A stretch of 64,000 nucleotides of DNA from Strigops habroptila (taxonomy: Eukaryota > Chordata > Aves > Psittaciformes > Psittacidae). Below are positions 1 through 10,240 of the stretch, piece after piece. Positions within the stretch are counted from its first letter, which is position 1. Every line of letters begins with the position of its first letter. The translations under genes and the position numbers were made by a program. Where the stretch lies: NCBI RefSeq assembly GCF_004027225.2, contig NC_046358.1:61923528-61987527 (forward strand), written 5' to 3'. The notes beneath the pieces are model-generated. The model saw only the letters and a list, made by a program, of their open reading frames with translations, ran no database searches and was not told where the DNA came from.

Positions 1-262
1 CTCACATGTTGTCTCTCCTATCTCCAGTTGCTGTTGCACTGGTGGTATTTTTTCCCCCATCTTAAACATGTTATCCCAGAGGTGCTATCACCATTGCTGA
101 TGGGCTCAGCCTTGACTAGTGGTGGGTCCGTCTTGGAGCCATCTGGCATTAGCTCCACCAGACATTGGGGAAACTTCTGGCAGCTTCTCACAGAAGCCAC
201 CCCTGTAGCCCCCCCCCCCCCCCCAAACCTTGCCATGCAAACCCAATATAAATTTCTTCTGG
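1..262. repeat. Retroelement-like interspersed repeat fragment, family unassigned
   Basis: The stretch resembles a sequence I recognise as recurrent in bird genomes and transcripts, with a CCATCTGGCATTAGCTCC-like core and a CTTCTCACAGAAGCCACCCC block. A run of 16 C follows at 209-224, and the similarity fades after the AAACCCAATATA segment. It continues off the left edge, so its true start is not visible. Open frames run through it on both strands, but none resembles a known protein. I think it derives from an LTR-type retroelement, but orientation and family are not established. Confidence 0.45.
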
Positions 263-3200
263 GAGGGGGTCTTTTTTTTGGGGGGTGTGTGTATATGCAT
301 TTTATATATCATATTTTCCATATTTTGTTTCTTTATGCTGTCCCTGAAAAACATAGCGAGAAAAGCAGTAAAGATTCAATGAGCAATTCCTTGAAAATAG
401 GGGAAGTAGCTGAAAATCAGGAAAATGTCTTTTCAAAAGGAGTGACAAAGTTCATAGTTTAATGACAATGGCAAGGTTTTAGTAAATATTAGTTTCTTGG
501 CAAAAGCTGCAGAAGGCAGAAAATTGCACCTGAGTTATGACATATTTTGATGCTAAATACGAAATAGAAAGTAGGTATCTCTGACCTGTCACCTTGCTGA
601 GATTTCAAAGCAAAGTAATAATTTTATTTTATTTTTCATGAATTAACATTTTTATTATCATCATCAAAACATAGCAAGGTAAAGTAAGAGGCAGAACTTT
701 GGATTTAATAACAGACTGGAACAAACTGGAATGAAAACCCACCAAATGCCATGCTGTATTTTGTGGCCCAGTGGAAACTGGACTGCTTTGGCTATGCCCA
801 TGCAAATAACCCAGCTATGACAGGAAATGGAAGTGCATGGTAAGGATAATTTAAGTTATATGGAGTTGCATAAAAACAATTTTAGTCAAATTCCCATTGT
901 GTGAGGGGGGAGGAAAAGAAGAAAGATAGTAAGTTAGTTACAGCGCAGTTCAGCAAGGAGCATCAGGATGTGTTGCAGTAAAAGACTGGTCCACAAAAGG
1001 CAATGGAACAAATCGCTTCCGTTCAGTAAGATACATGTTTGTTTACCTTGTGGAACCAGTTTGCACAAACTGCTGGAATGCCACAAACAAAATGTGTAAA
1101 TCTCAGTAGAATGAGTTAAGGGATGGCATAAATATCTTCTAAAGGTTAGGTTTCTTGTCACCTGCAAACAAAAATCAGCCTATTTATCTGTATAGTAGGT
1201 CTTTAGTTTGTCAGCATCTTGATTGCTGTAGTCAGAATATAATTGCTACTCTGTGAACTTTGCAATTAGCTGCTATGTTCATTTGGGTATTTTAAGAAGG
1301 AAAGCTGATATGAAAACCAATTATGATTTCCCTAGATAATGGACATTTTTATACCTTTTTTTTTTTCCCCACCAGTTTGACAGAGTGCATTGTGAATATA
1401 AAGAAAGTTCCAGAACTGCATACAAAACCCAATCTGTCAGGCATTTACGCAAATCTAAAATAACATTCATTTAGAACTCCCACTCTGCTGAACCAAGACT
1501 TCATAAATTACCCCATAAAGCTGGTAGTTGCTCATTTCCTAGCTAAAGATAGGTAATGGACTCTTACGTGTGCAAGCAATGAGAAAAGTTTCATTTCTTT
1601 GTGGATAAAACAGGAAATTTGTTTTGACTGTATTCAGAGAAAACTATTACCAGGATACCCACTTCTCAATCACGAAATGCTAATTCCTACCTTTAGGTAT
1701 TCCAGATCTATACAGGGCTACTTTCACCGCCTTTAGATTGATTTTTTCAGCTAAGCCTTTTCTTTCCCTTTGTCACTGCCAACAAGAGCAATATGCAAGT
1801 TAAGAATTTAAGTTATGTTTCACAGAAAGAATTTGTATTATTTTGTTTTTAAATCACAGTTCGAATTCATGACATATGTGCAAAGAAAGCAAAGAGTATT
1901 TAAGGCATGATATATCTTTTGAGTAACTTTTTTTTTTCTCTTGGCAGTGGTTAAATTGGTAATCTTCATGGTTTCGATAAATCTTTGTGTTGAAAAATAA
2001 CGCATATCTGTATGCTTGAATTCGAATTATGAAGAGACCTGAAATGCAGGTCTCCTTCAAATGGTAATTTCCAAAGTATATACAACAGTGTAGAGCAATT
2101 TTTATATTGCCTTTGCAATACTTATTTTATCTTCTGGGAAGATTTGGAGCATTACAGATACAATGGTGTATCCACTATTTTTAGTTTGATCCCACTGTTC
2201 CTTCATGCACATATTTTCCATGCATGTTAATTTCATAAATAGGAGTTACAAAAATATATTTGCTAGAACTTGAGCAACATCTGTCTGCTAAAAGCCTTGT
2301 GTTCATAGAAATACCCTTTTAACTTAAAAACATACATGAGGTATGTTTAATGCCATACTTGAACATCTAAATTTCCTTTCTTTACATGCTTCTTCATGTA
2401 ACAGTTTTCTACTGCATGTTCTTGGAGCATGAGATTCTTGAACTTTTGCCTAATAAGTCTTCATGATTTTGATTTTTAATAAATTTGAGCTCTTGTCCTA
2501 CAGGTATTTCTTTCCAGTTGTTCTGCAAGTCAGGGTTAACTTAATAGTTTATTTTACCTGATCTAGGCAAATACATGTGCAAGCCAGAATTTAGCACCTG
2601 ATATTTCCAGGTTTTAGAATTCCCTGTCTGCCCAGAATGAACAGAGAAATATTCAAGTCCAAAAATAAACCCTACATGGGATTTTTATCTTAGTTTCAGA
2701 GTAGGTCCATACTCTGGTAGGAAAAATTATTCAAATATAAATATCATCAGCGTTCTTACTGTTATTCATCCTAAACTCAGTGGTAAATGGCAGTGGTTTT
2801 GCATACTTTCCAGGGAAAGTATAAAAGGCCTGCTGTTTTCTGAAGTGTCAACTTCCTTGGATTAGCCTGTTGGAGTACAAGTAATGAACAGATGTGCTAT
2901 TCATGGATGTTGTGTATAAGAACTAATTGAGGGTAGGCTGTATTTCATTCTTTAAGCAGAGACAGTAATATGCAAAAGAAGAGTACTTGAGCCAGATTCT
3001 TTGACAGGGGTGTCTTACTGAGCCTGGTTAGTAAAATCTGAGTAACATATGAACGCTCTAAAGTGATACAAACAGTGGGAGAGAAAACCTAGTTGTGGAG
3101 GCAAGAATTCAGCAGAGTCTTATTTGCTGCACAGCATTCCTGATTCCAGCAGGAGGGTTAGTGCTGGACTGAGGCCAGACTCTGCCAGTGAGAATTACAG

Positions 3201-5480
3201 CAATTGGGGGATAGCATAAATTAATCTTGGGCCTAGTGACCTAAGTTCAGCTTTTCAAATCTCCTGTTTCCTTCACATGAAAATGTGTTAAATAGTTGTG
3301 TATTTTTTCTGGCTCTATATACGTAGATCAGCAATAATGATGCATATTTCTCCTCTGCATCACTGTACCTAGAACAAACCTGTATGATAGTGTGCCTTAC
3401 TTCACTGCGCTGTAATATTCTTAATACAGTACTATCAAAGATAATGACATGTATGTATTCTTTGTTCTAGCAATAATAGTATCCCTTATGAATATGAAGG
3501 AGCAGAGGGAATGCAGTATCTTTTAAATAAAAATTGCTCATTGAATACTATAAAAATATAAAGCTGAATGAAATGCTGCAGTATTCATTTGTAAATACTT
3601 AAAGCTCTTTTTTTTGCTTTTAAATCAGTTAAAAATTCGATCACTAAGACTTCTGAGTTAGATTGACTTGCATGTAGTTACGTGATCCCTATCACATTAG
3701 AATGGATTTTAGAAGGTCCAAAAAAGCTATCCTGCTGCTCTCCTTATTGGTGTTATGTGCGTACTAGGTGTGTATCCCCTCACCCACCACAGTTTATTTA
3801 TATTTGCTCAAGAATATGCTTTAACTACTACAAAAGGAAAAAATAATAATGATCAAAAAGGCATACCAAAGTGATTGGTTTGTTTCAACTTGTCTTTATA
3901 CTCAGATATCCGCTGAATTTTTCAGTTTCACAGCCACAAGACAATGACGAGAAAATGCATCTGAAACTTTGGAAGAAAGGTAAAAGCAAGGTAAGCAATT
4001 TTTTTTTTTCTTTGTTTGTTTGTTTTGTTTTGTTTTGGTCCCAAGCCCTTGAAACATCTCAAAAAGAAATGGTAAGAGTGTTCAGGTCCTGAAGATAAAA
4101 AGCAACACAACAGTTCTTAGAGAATGAAGTGACTGAATACTGGAAAACACCTCTAGAATGAAATTTTACTGAAGTAGGAAAAAGTCTGGGTGTTTGCAAT
4201 CATTGAAAAAGCATACCTATGATCTCTCTTCTGTTTTTATGGCATCGTACATGTATTTGGGACTAAACAATGACAAGGGTTTGATCCCTGCCTTTAGTAT
4301 GCTCCTGTGCCAAGCTGCAGAAGAATCTGGCTTTTGGTAATGGCAATGAATTTGAGGAATGCTTTTAAATTGCATCCAGGAGTATCAAAATTTTGGAGTG
4401 CTCTTGTGATGACACCACTTTATATTTTAATGGTGTTTAGGATGACATTAGGAATTTCTATATGTCTTTCACCTTATATTGACTATTGAACCTGAAGGAT
4501 TGTGATTATTGAAAAATTGGTTAGATATAGCTGCCGTCTGTACATTTCACAGTACTCTTGGCAACATCTTTATGAACTGGCATTCAGTATGTTTATTTGG
4601 TTGATCCCCTCATTCTCTCTTATATAATCATATGTCACCCACTGAAATGAATGGGATTGAGAGCGTGAGCATTAACTGATGTAGGCAGTAGAGACAGAAA
4701 GGTAACATGGATGATTTGGATCATGCCGCCAGGGATCCGAAGGGGAATGGTCACTGAGCTCTCTCTGTTTATATGGACTGTGGAGAAGGAGTGGACCTGG
4801 GCACTGAAAAAAATGCCCAGCCCACTTGCTGCACATGTTGAATTTGCCTCCAGTTGCAAACAACTTGAGGCAAAGTGTCTGGGCTGAGTGTGACTCTTGA
4901 TTTCTCCTTGCTGTGATTTTATCAATAGGGCTCTAAAGCGCCCAGACGCTGGGTTGTTTGTTTTTTTGTTTTTTTTTTTTTTCATTTTATGTAGGAATGC
5001 CTACACTCAGTTTTCCAGATGGCAGAATTGTAGCTGTGATATCAAATACAGCCACGATGCATTTTCATGGTGCTTGCTTACAGATAGTGGAGTCGGTCCC
5101 AGTTTGGATTTTCTAGGCGCAGAAGGAACAGCCAGGTTACACGCTGCTTGTGTTACAGGCAGAGGGAGCAAAGAGGTGACATTTCTGGTAGAGCTGTTAA
5201 AGCTCTACTGAATACACAGTGGTACCCTCTTCGTGAACTAGGTCCTAAATTTAGTTTAGGTACAGAAGTAGGAGTGAAAGTTAATTTGGCTTCATGTGCA
5301 AGACCGCTGCAGCTGGCAGGGTATTGGGCAGGAGCAAAGGGAATTGCTTTCCCGTTCGCCTGCACTGTTGGAGGGTCAGGGGCGAGCAAAGCAGCAGGGT
5401 GGAGGTGGGAGCCGCTTTCCCTGTTCTGGGAAACTTGACGTGCCAAGTTGAGTTGATACTGAGTTTTGAAATACCCAGAG
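263..5480. other. AT-rich intergenic DNA upstream of KCNA4
   Basis: I see no coding region here: the open frames are short, lack family motifs and often run through homopolymers. The stretch holds simple T-rich tracts (about 1359-1370, 3999-4037, 4959-4982) and a long run of unremarkable AT-rich sequence. GC content begins to rise from about 5.1 kb toward the CpG-rich promoter. By human synteny the next gene on this side would be FSHB, but no FSHB exon was recognised. Confidence 0.6.
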
Positions 5481-5656
5481 CCACTTCAACAATGTGTTCG
5501 GTCGTTTCAATACCGAGGAATGGATCCCAAAAAGACGAGCGCCAGGGGCGAGGCGGGGCAGGGGCCGAGCCGCGGAGCGGCAGCGCAGTGCGGGGCGGCG
5601 GCCGCCAGGGGGCGGTGCCGAGCCGGGAAAGGCGCGGGAGAGCGGCTCCGCCGCCG

Positions 5657-5731
5657 ACTCTTCCCTCCATCCTTCTTTCCCTCCTTCCCTCTTTCCCTTT
5701 CCTTCCCTTCCTCATTCCCACCCTCCGTCCG
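5657..5731. repeat. Polypyrimidine (CCTT-rich) tract inside the promoter
   Basis: The + strand is almost pure C/T for about 75 bases, built from imperfect TTCCCT/CCTT units, so the other strand is purine-only. Such tracts can bind GAGA/MAZ-like factors or form triplex DNA. It sits between the two GC-box clusters of the CpG-rich promoter. Any regulatory role is inference. Confidence 0.7.
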
Positions 5732-5832
5732 CCCTCCGGGCGGCGCGCAGGTCGGGCGGGCGGGGGCTCGGCGGAGCAACAGGGCTGTGCCCGGGAGCGC
5801 CCCTGCGGCTCGGCTGCGGTTGGCAGCTACAG

Positions 5833-5840
5833 CTTTAAAT
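5833..5840 (+). promoter_or_regulatory. KCNA4: TATA-like box, candidate core promoter
   Basis: TTTAAATA lies at the 3' edge of the CpG-rich block, directly before sequence that runs to a strong splice donor at 6503. The base composition changes abruptly here from GC-rich to mixed. A GC-rich promoter may not depend on a TATA element, so this could be incidental. Confidence 0.35.
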
Positions 5841-5864
5841 ACCAGCGGTAGCCTCCGTGAAGTA

Positions 5865-6502
5865 GCGAGCTGCTTTCTCCTCTTGGTGGGGCTTTGAATT
5901 TGGGGTTCTTTTGCTTTTGTTGCTGGTGGGTTTTGTTGTTTGGGGTTTTTTGTCAGCATTACCAAAACCCGGCACAAGTGGATGCTGCGGGCGGTGCTGG
6001 CTGAGCCGCTGCCGTCTGGACGTATTTGGGGGAGAAACTGCACGAAGCGACACCAGTCCTCCCATCAGTGGAAGCAGGCTTGGTACACGGATTACTGAAC
6101 ACTGATTTACAAACCTACCGCAAAACCTGGGCTTGGAAAGACCAGTGATCGCGCTCATCCATTCATTCTGTCTCACAGACACACACACAAACACACCGCC
6201 TTCGTTTTTTTTTTCCTTTTGGAACAAGGCTCTTGCTTGTTGCCTTGTTGCAAATGCCTGGGCGAGCAGCAGTGCCTGTGGCTGCGCAGAGTGCCCCCAG
6301 CTTAAGCTGCCTCACTGGCTCACTCCTGGCGCTCTTGTTACACCCAGAACGAAGGGAGAGAAAGAACTCATCAACCTGTGGTGCTGACTGACCATACACA
6401 CCTGCAAATGTAGATCAGTTGGCATAGCCCCCTCCTCAGGACTGCTGTCACCAGATCCTTACACTAGCAAGAACAGCAGTGCTATTTCTCTGCATAGGAA
6501 CA
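5865..6502 (+). other. KCNA4: Predicted non-coding exon 1 of KCNA4
   Basis: The interval runs from about 25 bases downstream of the TATA-like box to the splice donor GTAAGTAT at 6503-6510, which matches the U1 consensus well at positions +1 to +6. No channel-like coding sequence lies in it. I recall that mouse Kv1.4 has a first exon of roughly half a kilobase that is entirely 5' non-coding, and this interval is of that size. It contains a short CA run near 6177-6197 and a T tract at 6205-6214. The 5' end is an estimate; the 3' end is better supported. Confidence 0.5.
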
Positions 6503-7303
6503 GTAAGTATAATAGCCTTTTTAAGGTCTTTCTCTGCATGACACATAGGTACAGTTTTAAAGATAGCATCATTTAATAGTTCATATTCACCTTCTATCAT
6601 GTATTGGTAGATATAGCTATAAACGAGGCTTGTGTTTCAAAGGGAGGTGTGTGTGTGTATTTTTGTGTGCTTGCATGTAGATGTTGCTTCAGTGCACCTG
6701 CACTTGTGTTTTCTTGACATACCGTATCACAGTATTTTCACTTCGTTGAGCATTATACGTGCCTGTTTCCAAATTAAATTCAGTGAGATGTTCATTATGA
6801 TTGAAACACAATTCAATTATAGATTAAAATGTAAGCATCTTATGTGTTTCTGCAAATAAAACAAAAGCTTTTTGTGTAGATACATTTATTCTTTAATATT
6901 TCCTATAGATATATGTAGGTGTATCTATTACATATGAACTCAAAGATCTGAATGCACTGGGTATTGCAGTATTTTTATTAGTGTTTGTGTTGGTGTTTCA
7001 GAAGCATGCATATGTTTGTGTGTGGATGCAAGTGCTTATATGGGTGGGGATTCTGTATCTTTGTCTATATATATGTGGCATACCCACCCACATCCTTACC
7101 CACAGAGTCGTTCAAAATCTCTGTGCATGTGATGTGGGTGTGTGTGTAATGTAGAAGTGTGAAGAGTGTGGGTAGGGGAAGATTTGAATACTGTGGTAAT
7201 AGATGACACAGTTTCATTTGATCAGCGTGACCTTTTAGGAAAACAATCCAATCTTTTCCCTTTTTGTTTTGTTTATTTTTGTGTGTTTGTGCATGTGCCT
7301 CAG
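6503..7303 (+). other. KCNA4: Predicted intron in the KCNA4 5' leader
   Basis: A GTAAGT donor at 6503 pairs with an acceptor whose T-rich tract (about 7252-7290) ends in CCTCAG at 7298-7303. The sequence between is AT-rich with TG/GT dinucleotide runs, which suits an intron. A second plausible acceptor, GCTCCCAG ending at 7456, also follows a pyrimidine tract and would shorten the leader. I recall a mouse intron of several kilobases, so this one would be shorter. RNA-seq would settle it. Confidence 0.5.
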
Positions 7304-7391
7304 GTTAAGTGCTTCTTCTGCATGACCATAACCAAAGGGTGACCCATCCACTCCCTTATGTCCTATGGGGACCTCAGAGCCAGTTTCTCAG

Positions 7392-7422
7392 TCTTCATCT
7401 CCTCCTCTTCCTCCTCCTCTTA
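7392..7422 (+). promoter_or_regulatory. KCNA4: Leader polypyrimidine tract (possible PTB/IRES element or alternative acceptor tract)
   Basis: The tract is an almost unbroken C/T stretch of TCCTCC/CTCTTC units. If the acceptor at 7303 is used, it lies within the leader RNA and could bind polypyrimidine-tract proteins. If the acceptor at 7456 is used, it would instead be the tail of the intron. The sequence alone does not decide between these. Confidence 0.4.
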
Positions 7423-7793
7423 CCACTGCTGCTGATGCCCTGGGTGCTGCTCCCAGGTTTGAGACATTGTTGACAGGCTGAAGAAAGGAATTGCAAAGAC
7501 CTCCTCACTGTGTAAATAAAGTGATGGCTGGAATTAACTTCACCTCCCCAAGTAATGATACTAAATAATAAGATTGCTAGGCCAAAGCATTAACAGGAAC
7601 AAATTATGAGGAAAGAGACTATTTGCATTTGGTTGCAATGAATGAACTGAGACCATCTGTGGAGAGCAGGTACCCTTTGATTTGCATAATTTTTTCCTCA
7701 TGAATGCAGTCTTTGTAGCCTGCAAGGTAGTCATGATTCTGATCAAATATGTGGTTGCCACAGGAGATAAAGGAAAATAAAGGGTCTTGGTGG

Positions 7794-7895
7794 ATGAAAA
7801 AACAAGGGCATCAGCTGTTTCCTGGTTCAATTTCGAGAGTTTCATCTATTCTTATGAGCAAAACAGTAGTTTGTGTCAAACATTCCGGGCATTAA
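7794..7895 (+). other. Upstream ORF in the KCNA4 leader (33 codons plus stop)
   Basis: An ATG at 7794 opens 33 codons and ends at TAA 7893-7895, in the same register as the main coding region 318 bases downstream. The context is GTGGATGA: G at -3 and A at +4, so of middling strength. The peptide resembles no domain I know. Scanning ribosomes would meet this ATG first, so the uORF could lower translation from the main start unless initiation is internal. Confidence 0.5.
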
Positions 7896-8075
7896 CAAAA
7901 TGTAGATCTGTGGTTTTCCAAAGCATAGATTCAGTGTTACAACTGTATTGCCCTGCTCTGTGTCCGGGGGACTGTCCTCCAAATGCAAATGGCTTTGAAC
8001 TTTCTAGTGAAAGTTACGGCTACACTGTAAATAAACAAAACCCTTTTTGCATTAAGCTGATTGAAAACAAACAAA

Positions 8076-8111
8076 ACCATTTGCAAAGCCATTTGCAAAA
8101 CCATTTGCAAA
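8076..8111 (+). repeat. KCNA4: Three tandem 12-base units abutting the KCNA4 start codon
   Basis: Units at 8076-8087, 8088-8099 and 8100-8111 read RCCATTTGCAAA. They differ only at the first base (A, G, A), and the last unit runs directly into ATGG. Their length is a multiple of three, so they form an open in-frame extension back to an in-frame TGA at 8058-8060, but they contain no ATG in frame. They leave an AAA immediately before the start, giving a favourable initiation context (A at -3, G at +4). Confidence 0.85.
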
Positions 8112-10100
8112 ATGGAGGTTGCAATGGTGAGTGCAGACAGCTCTGGGTGCAACAGCCACATGCCCTATGGATACGCGGTCCAAGCTCGGGCCCGTGAGAG
8201 AGAGCGGTTGGCACAGTCAAGAGCCGCAGCGGCTGCAGCTGTAGCAGCAGCAACAGCAGCAGTAGAAGGTGGGGCAACAGGCGGAGGTGGACCATATCAC
8301 CACTACCATCAGGAACAGAGTCGAGGTGCATCCTCCTCTCATGGTGGGAATGCATCACGCAGCAGCATGCCCCACCGCCAGAGTGGTAAGAGGCGGAAGA
8401 AAGGGAAAAAGAGGAGCCACCACTTAGGAAGTAGGGAGTGTGGGGCCTCCTTCCCCTGTTCTGAGCTGCTGCCTCTCAGTGGTTCTGAAGAGAGAATACT
8501 GAAGGACTTGAGTGAGGAGGAAGAGGAGGATGAAGATGAGGATGAAGAGGATGAGGAAGAAGGAAAGCTCTACTACAGTGATGACTATGGGGAGGACGAG
8601 TTTTCATACTCAGACCAGCCACCTGATGATGGTGGAGGCCCTGGGGGTTACAGCTCGGTTCGCTACAGTGAGTACGAGTGTTGTGAGCGTGTGGTAATCA
8701 ACGTGTCAGGACTGCGGTTTGAGACCCAACTGAAGACCTTAGCTCAGTTCCCAGAGACACTGTTGGGTGATCCAGCGAAGCGAGGGAGATACTTTGACCC
8801 TCTCAGGAATGAATACTTCTTTGATAGGAACCGGCCCAGCTTTGATGCCATCCTGTACTACTACCAGAGTGGCGGCCGGCTGAAGAGGCCAGTTAATGTA
8901 CCCTTTGACATCTTCACTGAGGAGGTGAAATTCTACCAACTTGGGGAGGAGGCCATGCTCAAGTTTAGGGAGGACGAAGGGTTTGTCAAAGAGGAAGAAG
9001 TCAAAGCTTTGCCGGAGAATGAGTTTAAGAGGCAGGTTTGGCTGCTGTTTGAGTACCCAGAGAGCTCCAGTCCAGCCAGAGGCATTGCCATTGTCTCTGT
9101 CTTGGTCATCTTGATCTCCATCGTCATCTTTTGTCTGGAGACTTTGCCAGAGTTCAGAGATGACAAAGAATTCATAATGTCACTGAGCATAGGGAAGGGA
9201 CATTCTAATGAGTCGCTTCACCTGAATGCTGGGGAACACACCATCTTCAATGACCCTTTTTTCATTGTAGAGACAGTATGCATCATTTGGTTCTCCTTTG
9301 AGTTTACAGTGCGCTGCTTTGCATGTCCAAGCAAAGCACACTTCTTCAAGAACATAATGAACATCATAGACATTGTCTCCATCTTGCCTTACTTCATTAC
9401 TCTGGGCACTGACTTGGCACAGGAACAGGGCAGTAATGGTCAACAGACCATGTCTTTTGCCATCCTGAGAATCATCCGTCTGGTCAGGGTGTTTCGCATC
9501 TTCAAGCTCTCCAGGCACTCCAAGGGTTTGCAGATCCTGGGTCATACACTCAGGGCCAGCATGAGGGAACTTGGCCTCCTCATCTTTTTCCTTTTTATTG
9601 GAGTCATTTTGTTTTCCAGCGCTGTTTACTTCGCAGAAGCTGATGAGCCTGCCACCCATTTTCAAAGCATCCCAGATGCCTTTTGGTGGGCTGTAGTGAC
9701 CATGACTACAGTTGGTTATGGGGACATGAAACCCATAACTGTGGGTGGGAAAATAGTTGGGTCCCTGTGTGCCATTGCAGGAGTGTTAACCATTGCTTTA
9801 CCAGTGCCAGTGATTGTCTCCAATTTTAACTATTTCTACCACAGAGAGACTGAGAATGAAGAACAAACGCAGCTGATGCAGAATGCAGTCAGTTGCCCTT
9901 ACCTCCCAACAAATTTACTGAAGAAATTTAGAAGCTCATCATCTTCATCCACAGAGGATAAATCAGAATATTTGGAGATGGAAGAAGGTGTTAAAGAATC
10001 TCTTTGTGTAAAGGAGAAAAAAAGTCAGGACATAGGGAATAGCAGTGAGTCAGAGAAGAAAAACTGTGTAAATTCAAATTCTGTGGAAACTGATGTGTAA
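8112..10100 (+). CDS. KCNA4: Voltage-gated potassium channel Kv1.4, A-type, complete
   Basis: This is a complete 662-codon, uninterrupted reading frame for the pore-forming subunit of a fast-inactivating Shaker-type K+ channel of the plasma membrane, close to the roughly 650-residue length usual for Kv1.4. In order: the Kv1.4-type N-terminus [13 protein letters not shown] with Cys13 (redox-sensitive in N-type inactivation), a poly-Ala stretch (38-50), a basic cluster (93-101), an acidic run (135-150), the T1 tetramerisation domain (about 192-285), S1 (323-342), the glycosylation sequon N-E-S at 366-368, S2 (383-404), S3 (412-431), S4 with charges R453, R456, R459, R462, K465 and R468, S5 (488-508), filter TTVGYGD (532-538), S6 with PVP (564-566), and the C-terminal PDZ ligand ETDV (659-662). 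Lys540 takes the place of Shaker T449, which suits rapid C-type inactivation and low TEA block. ATG 8112 is the first in-frame ATG after an in-frame stop at 8058 and has a strong context. Co-assembly with other Kv1 and Kv-beta subunits is family knowledge. Confidence 0.98.
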   Translation: MEVAMVSADSSGCNSHMPYGYAVQARARERERLAQSRAAAAAAVAAATAAVEGGATGGGGPYHHYHQEQSRGASSSHGGNASRSSMPHRQSGKRRKKGKKRSHHLGSRECGASFPCSELLPLSGSEERILKDLSEEEEEDEDEDEEDEEEGKLYYSDDYGEDEFSYSDQPPDDGGGPGGYSSVRYSEYECCERVVINVSGLRFETQLKTLAQFPETLLGDPAKRGRYFDPLRNEYFFDRNRPSFDAILYYYQSGGRLKRPVNVPFDIFTEEVKFYQLGEEAMLKFREDEGFVKEEEVKALPENEFKRQVWLLFEYPESSSPARGIAIVSVLVILISIVIFCLETLPEFRDDKEFIMSLSIGKGHSNESLHLNAGEHTIFNDPFFIVETVCIIWFSFEFTVRCFACPSKAHFFKNIMNIIDIVSILPYFITLGTDLAQEQGSNGQQTMSFAILRIIRLVRVFRIFKLSRHSKGLQILGHTLRASMRELGLLIFFLFIGVILFSSAVYFAEADEPATHFQSIPDAFWWAVVTMTTVGYGDMKPITVGGKIVGSLCAIAGVLTIALPVPVIVSNFNYFYHRETENEEQTQLMQNAVSCPYLPTNLLKKFRSSSSSSTEDKSEYLEMEEGVKESLCVKEKKSQDIGNSSESEKKNCVNSNSVETDV

Positions 10101-10240
10101 TTTTGAACGTTTCCAAATATATTTATGCATTAAAGAGTGCAGTGAAAATAATGAAATATGCAAACAAGAGTCCACAGCATACAGTAGTATGCCATTTAAT
10201 GGTTAAATACAAATAAAAAGCATTGCTAAAGTTGTATTAC
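10101..10240 (+). other. KCNA4: Proximal 3' UTR of KCNA4
   Basis: The sequence after the TAA stop is AT-rich and non-coding. It contains ATTAAA (10128-10133) and AATAAA (10212-10217), either of which could direct cleavage shortly after. Mammalian Kv1.4 transcripts have longer 3' UTRs, so the real end may be much further downstream. Confidence 0.55.
10212..10217 (+). terminator. KCNA4: Candidate polyadenylation signal (proximal)
   Basis: A canonical AATAAA lies 112 bases past the stop codon. Further canonical hexamers occur on the same strand at 11831-11836 and 12031-12036 and could end a longer 3' UTR. Which one is used cannot be told from sequence. Confidence 0.4.

Larger units (their letters stand above)
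5515..5870 (+). promoter_or_regulatory. KCNA4: CpG-rich promoter region of KCNA4
   Basis: This is the only strongly GC- and CpG-rich block in the first 60 kb, about 2.2-2.6 kb upstream of the KCNA4 start codon on the same strand. It holds several GC-box-like GGGGCGGGG/GGCGGGCGGG motifs at both ends and a long C/T-only tract in the middle. Its downstream end has a TATA-like TTTAAATA at 5833-5840. If that box is used, transcription would start near 5865. Assignment to KCNA4 rests on position and strand; no transcript data were available. Confidence 0.65.
7304..8111 (+). other. KCNA4: KCNA4 exon 2 5' leader with uORFs and polypyrimidine tract
   Basis: About 0.8 kb of probable 5' non-coding sequence precedes the start codon. 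It holds a C/T-rich stretch (7392-7422, CCTCCT repeats), several upstream ATGs and a 33-codon upstream ORF at 7794-7895. Three tandem 12-base units end exactly at the start codon. Rodent Kv1.4 leaders are long, AUG-rich and reported to carry an internal ribosome entry site with an important pyrimidine tract. The same layout here makes cap-independent initiation plausible but does not demonstrate it. Confidence 0.55.

Noticed and set aside
5281..6043. Several long open frames on both strands in the first CpG island
   Set aside because: GC-rich sequence lacks stop codons by composition; the peptides are Arg/Pro/Gly-rich with no domain, and they overlap each other in most frames.
8061..8111. In-frame extension of KCNA4 to 8061
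   Set aside because: The codon at 8061 is TTG, not ATG; the extension consists of the tandem 12-mers, and family proteins start at the MEV... methionine at 8112, which has a strong context.
7787..8197. 136-codon open frame overlapping the KCNA4 start in another frame
   Set aside because: It has no ATG (opens at TTG), shows no recognisable motif, and its 3' part is a shadow of the KCNA4 coding sequence.
8512..9665. Open frames inside KCNA4 in other frames and on the minus strand
   Set aside because: These are shadows of the real coding region, caused by its repetitive acidic and membrane-helix codons.
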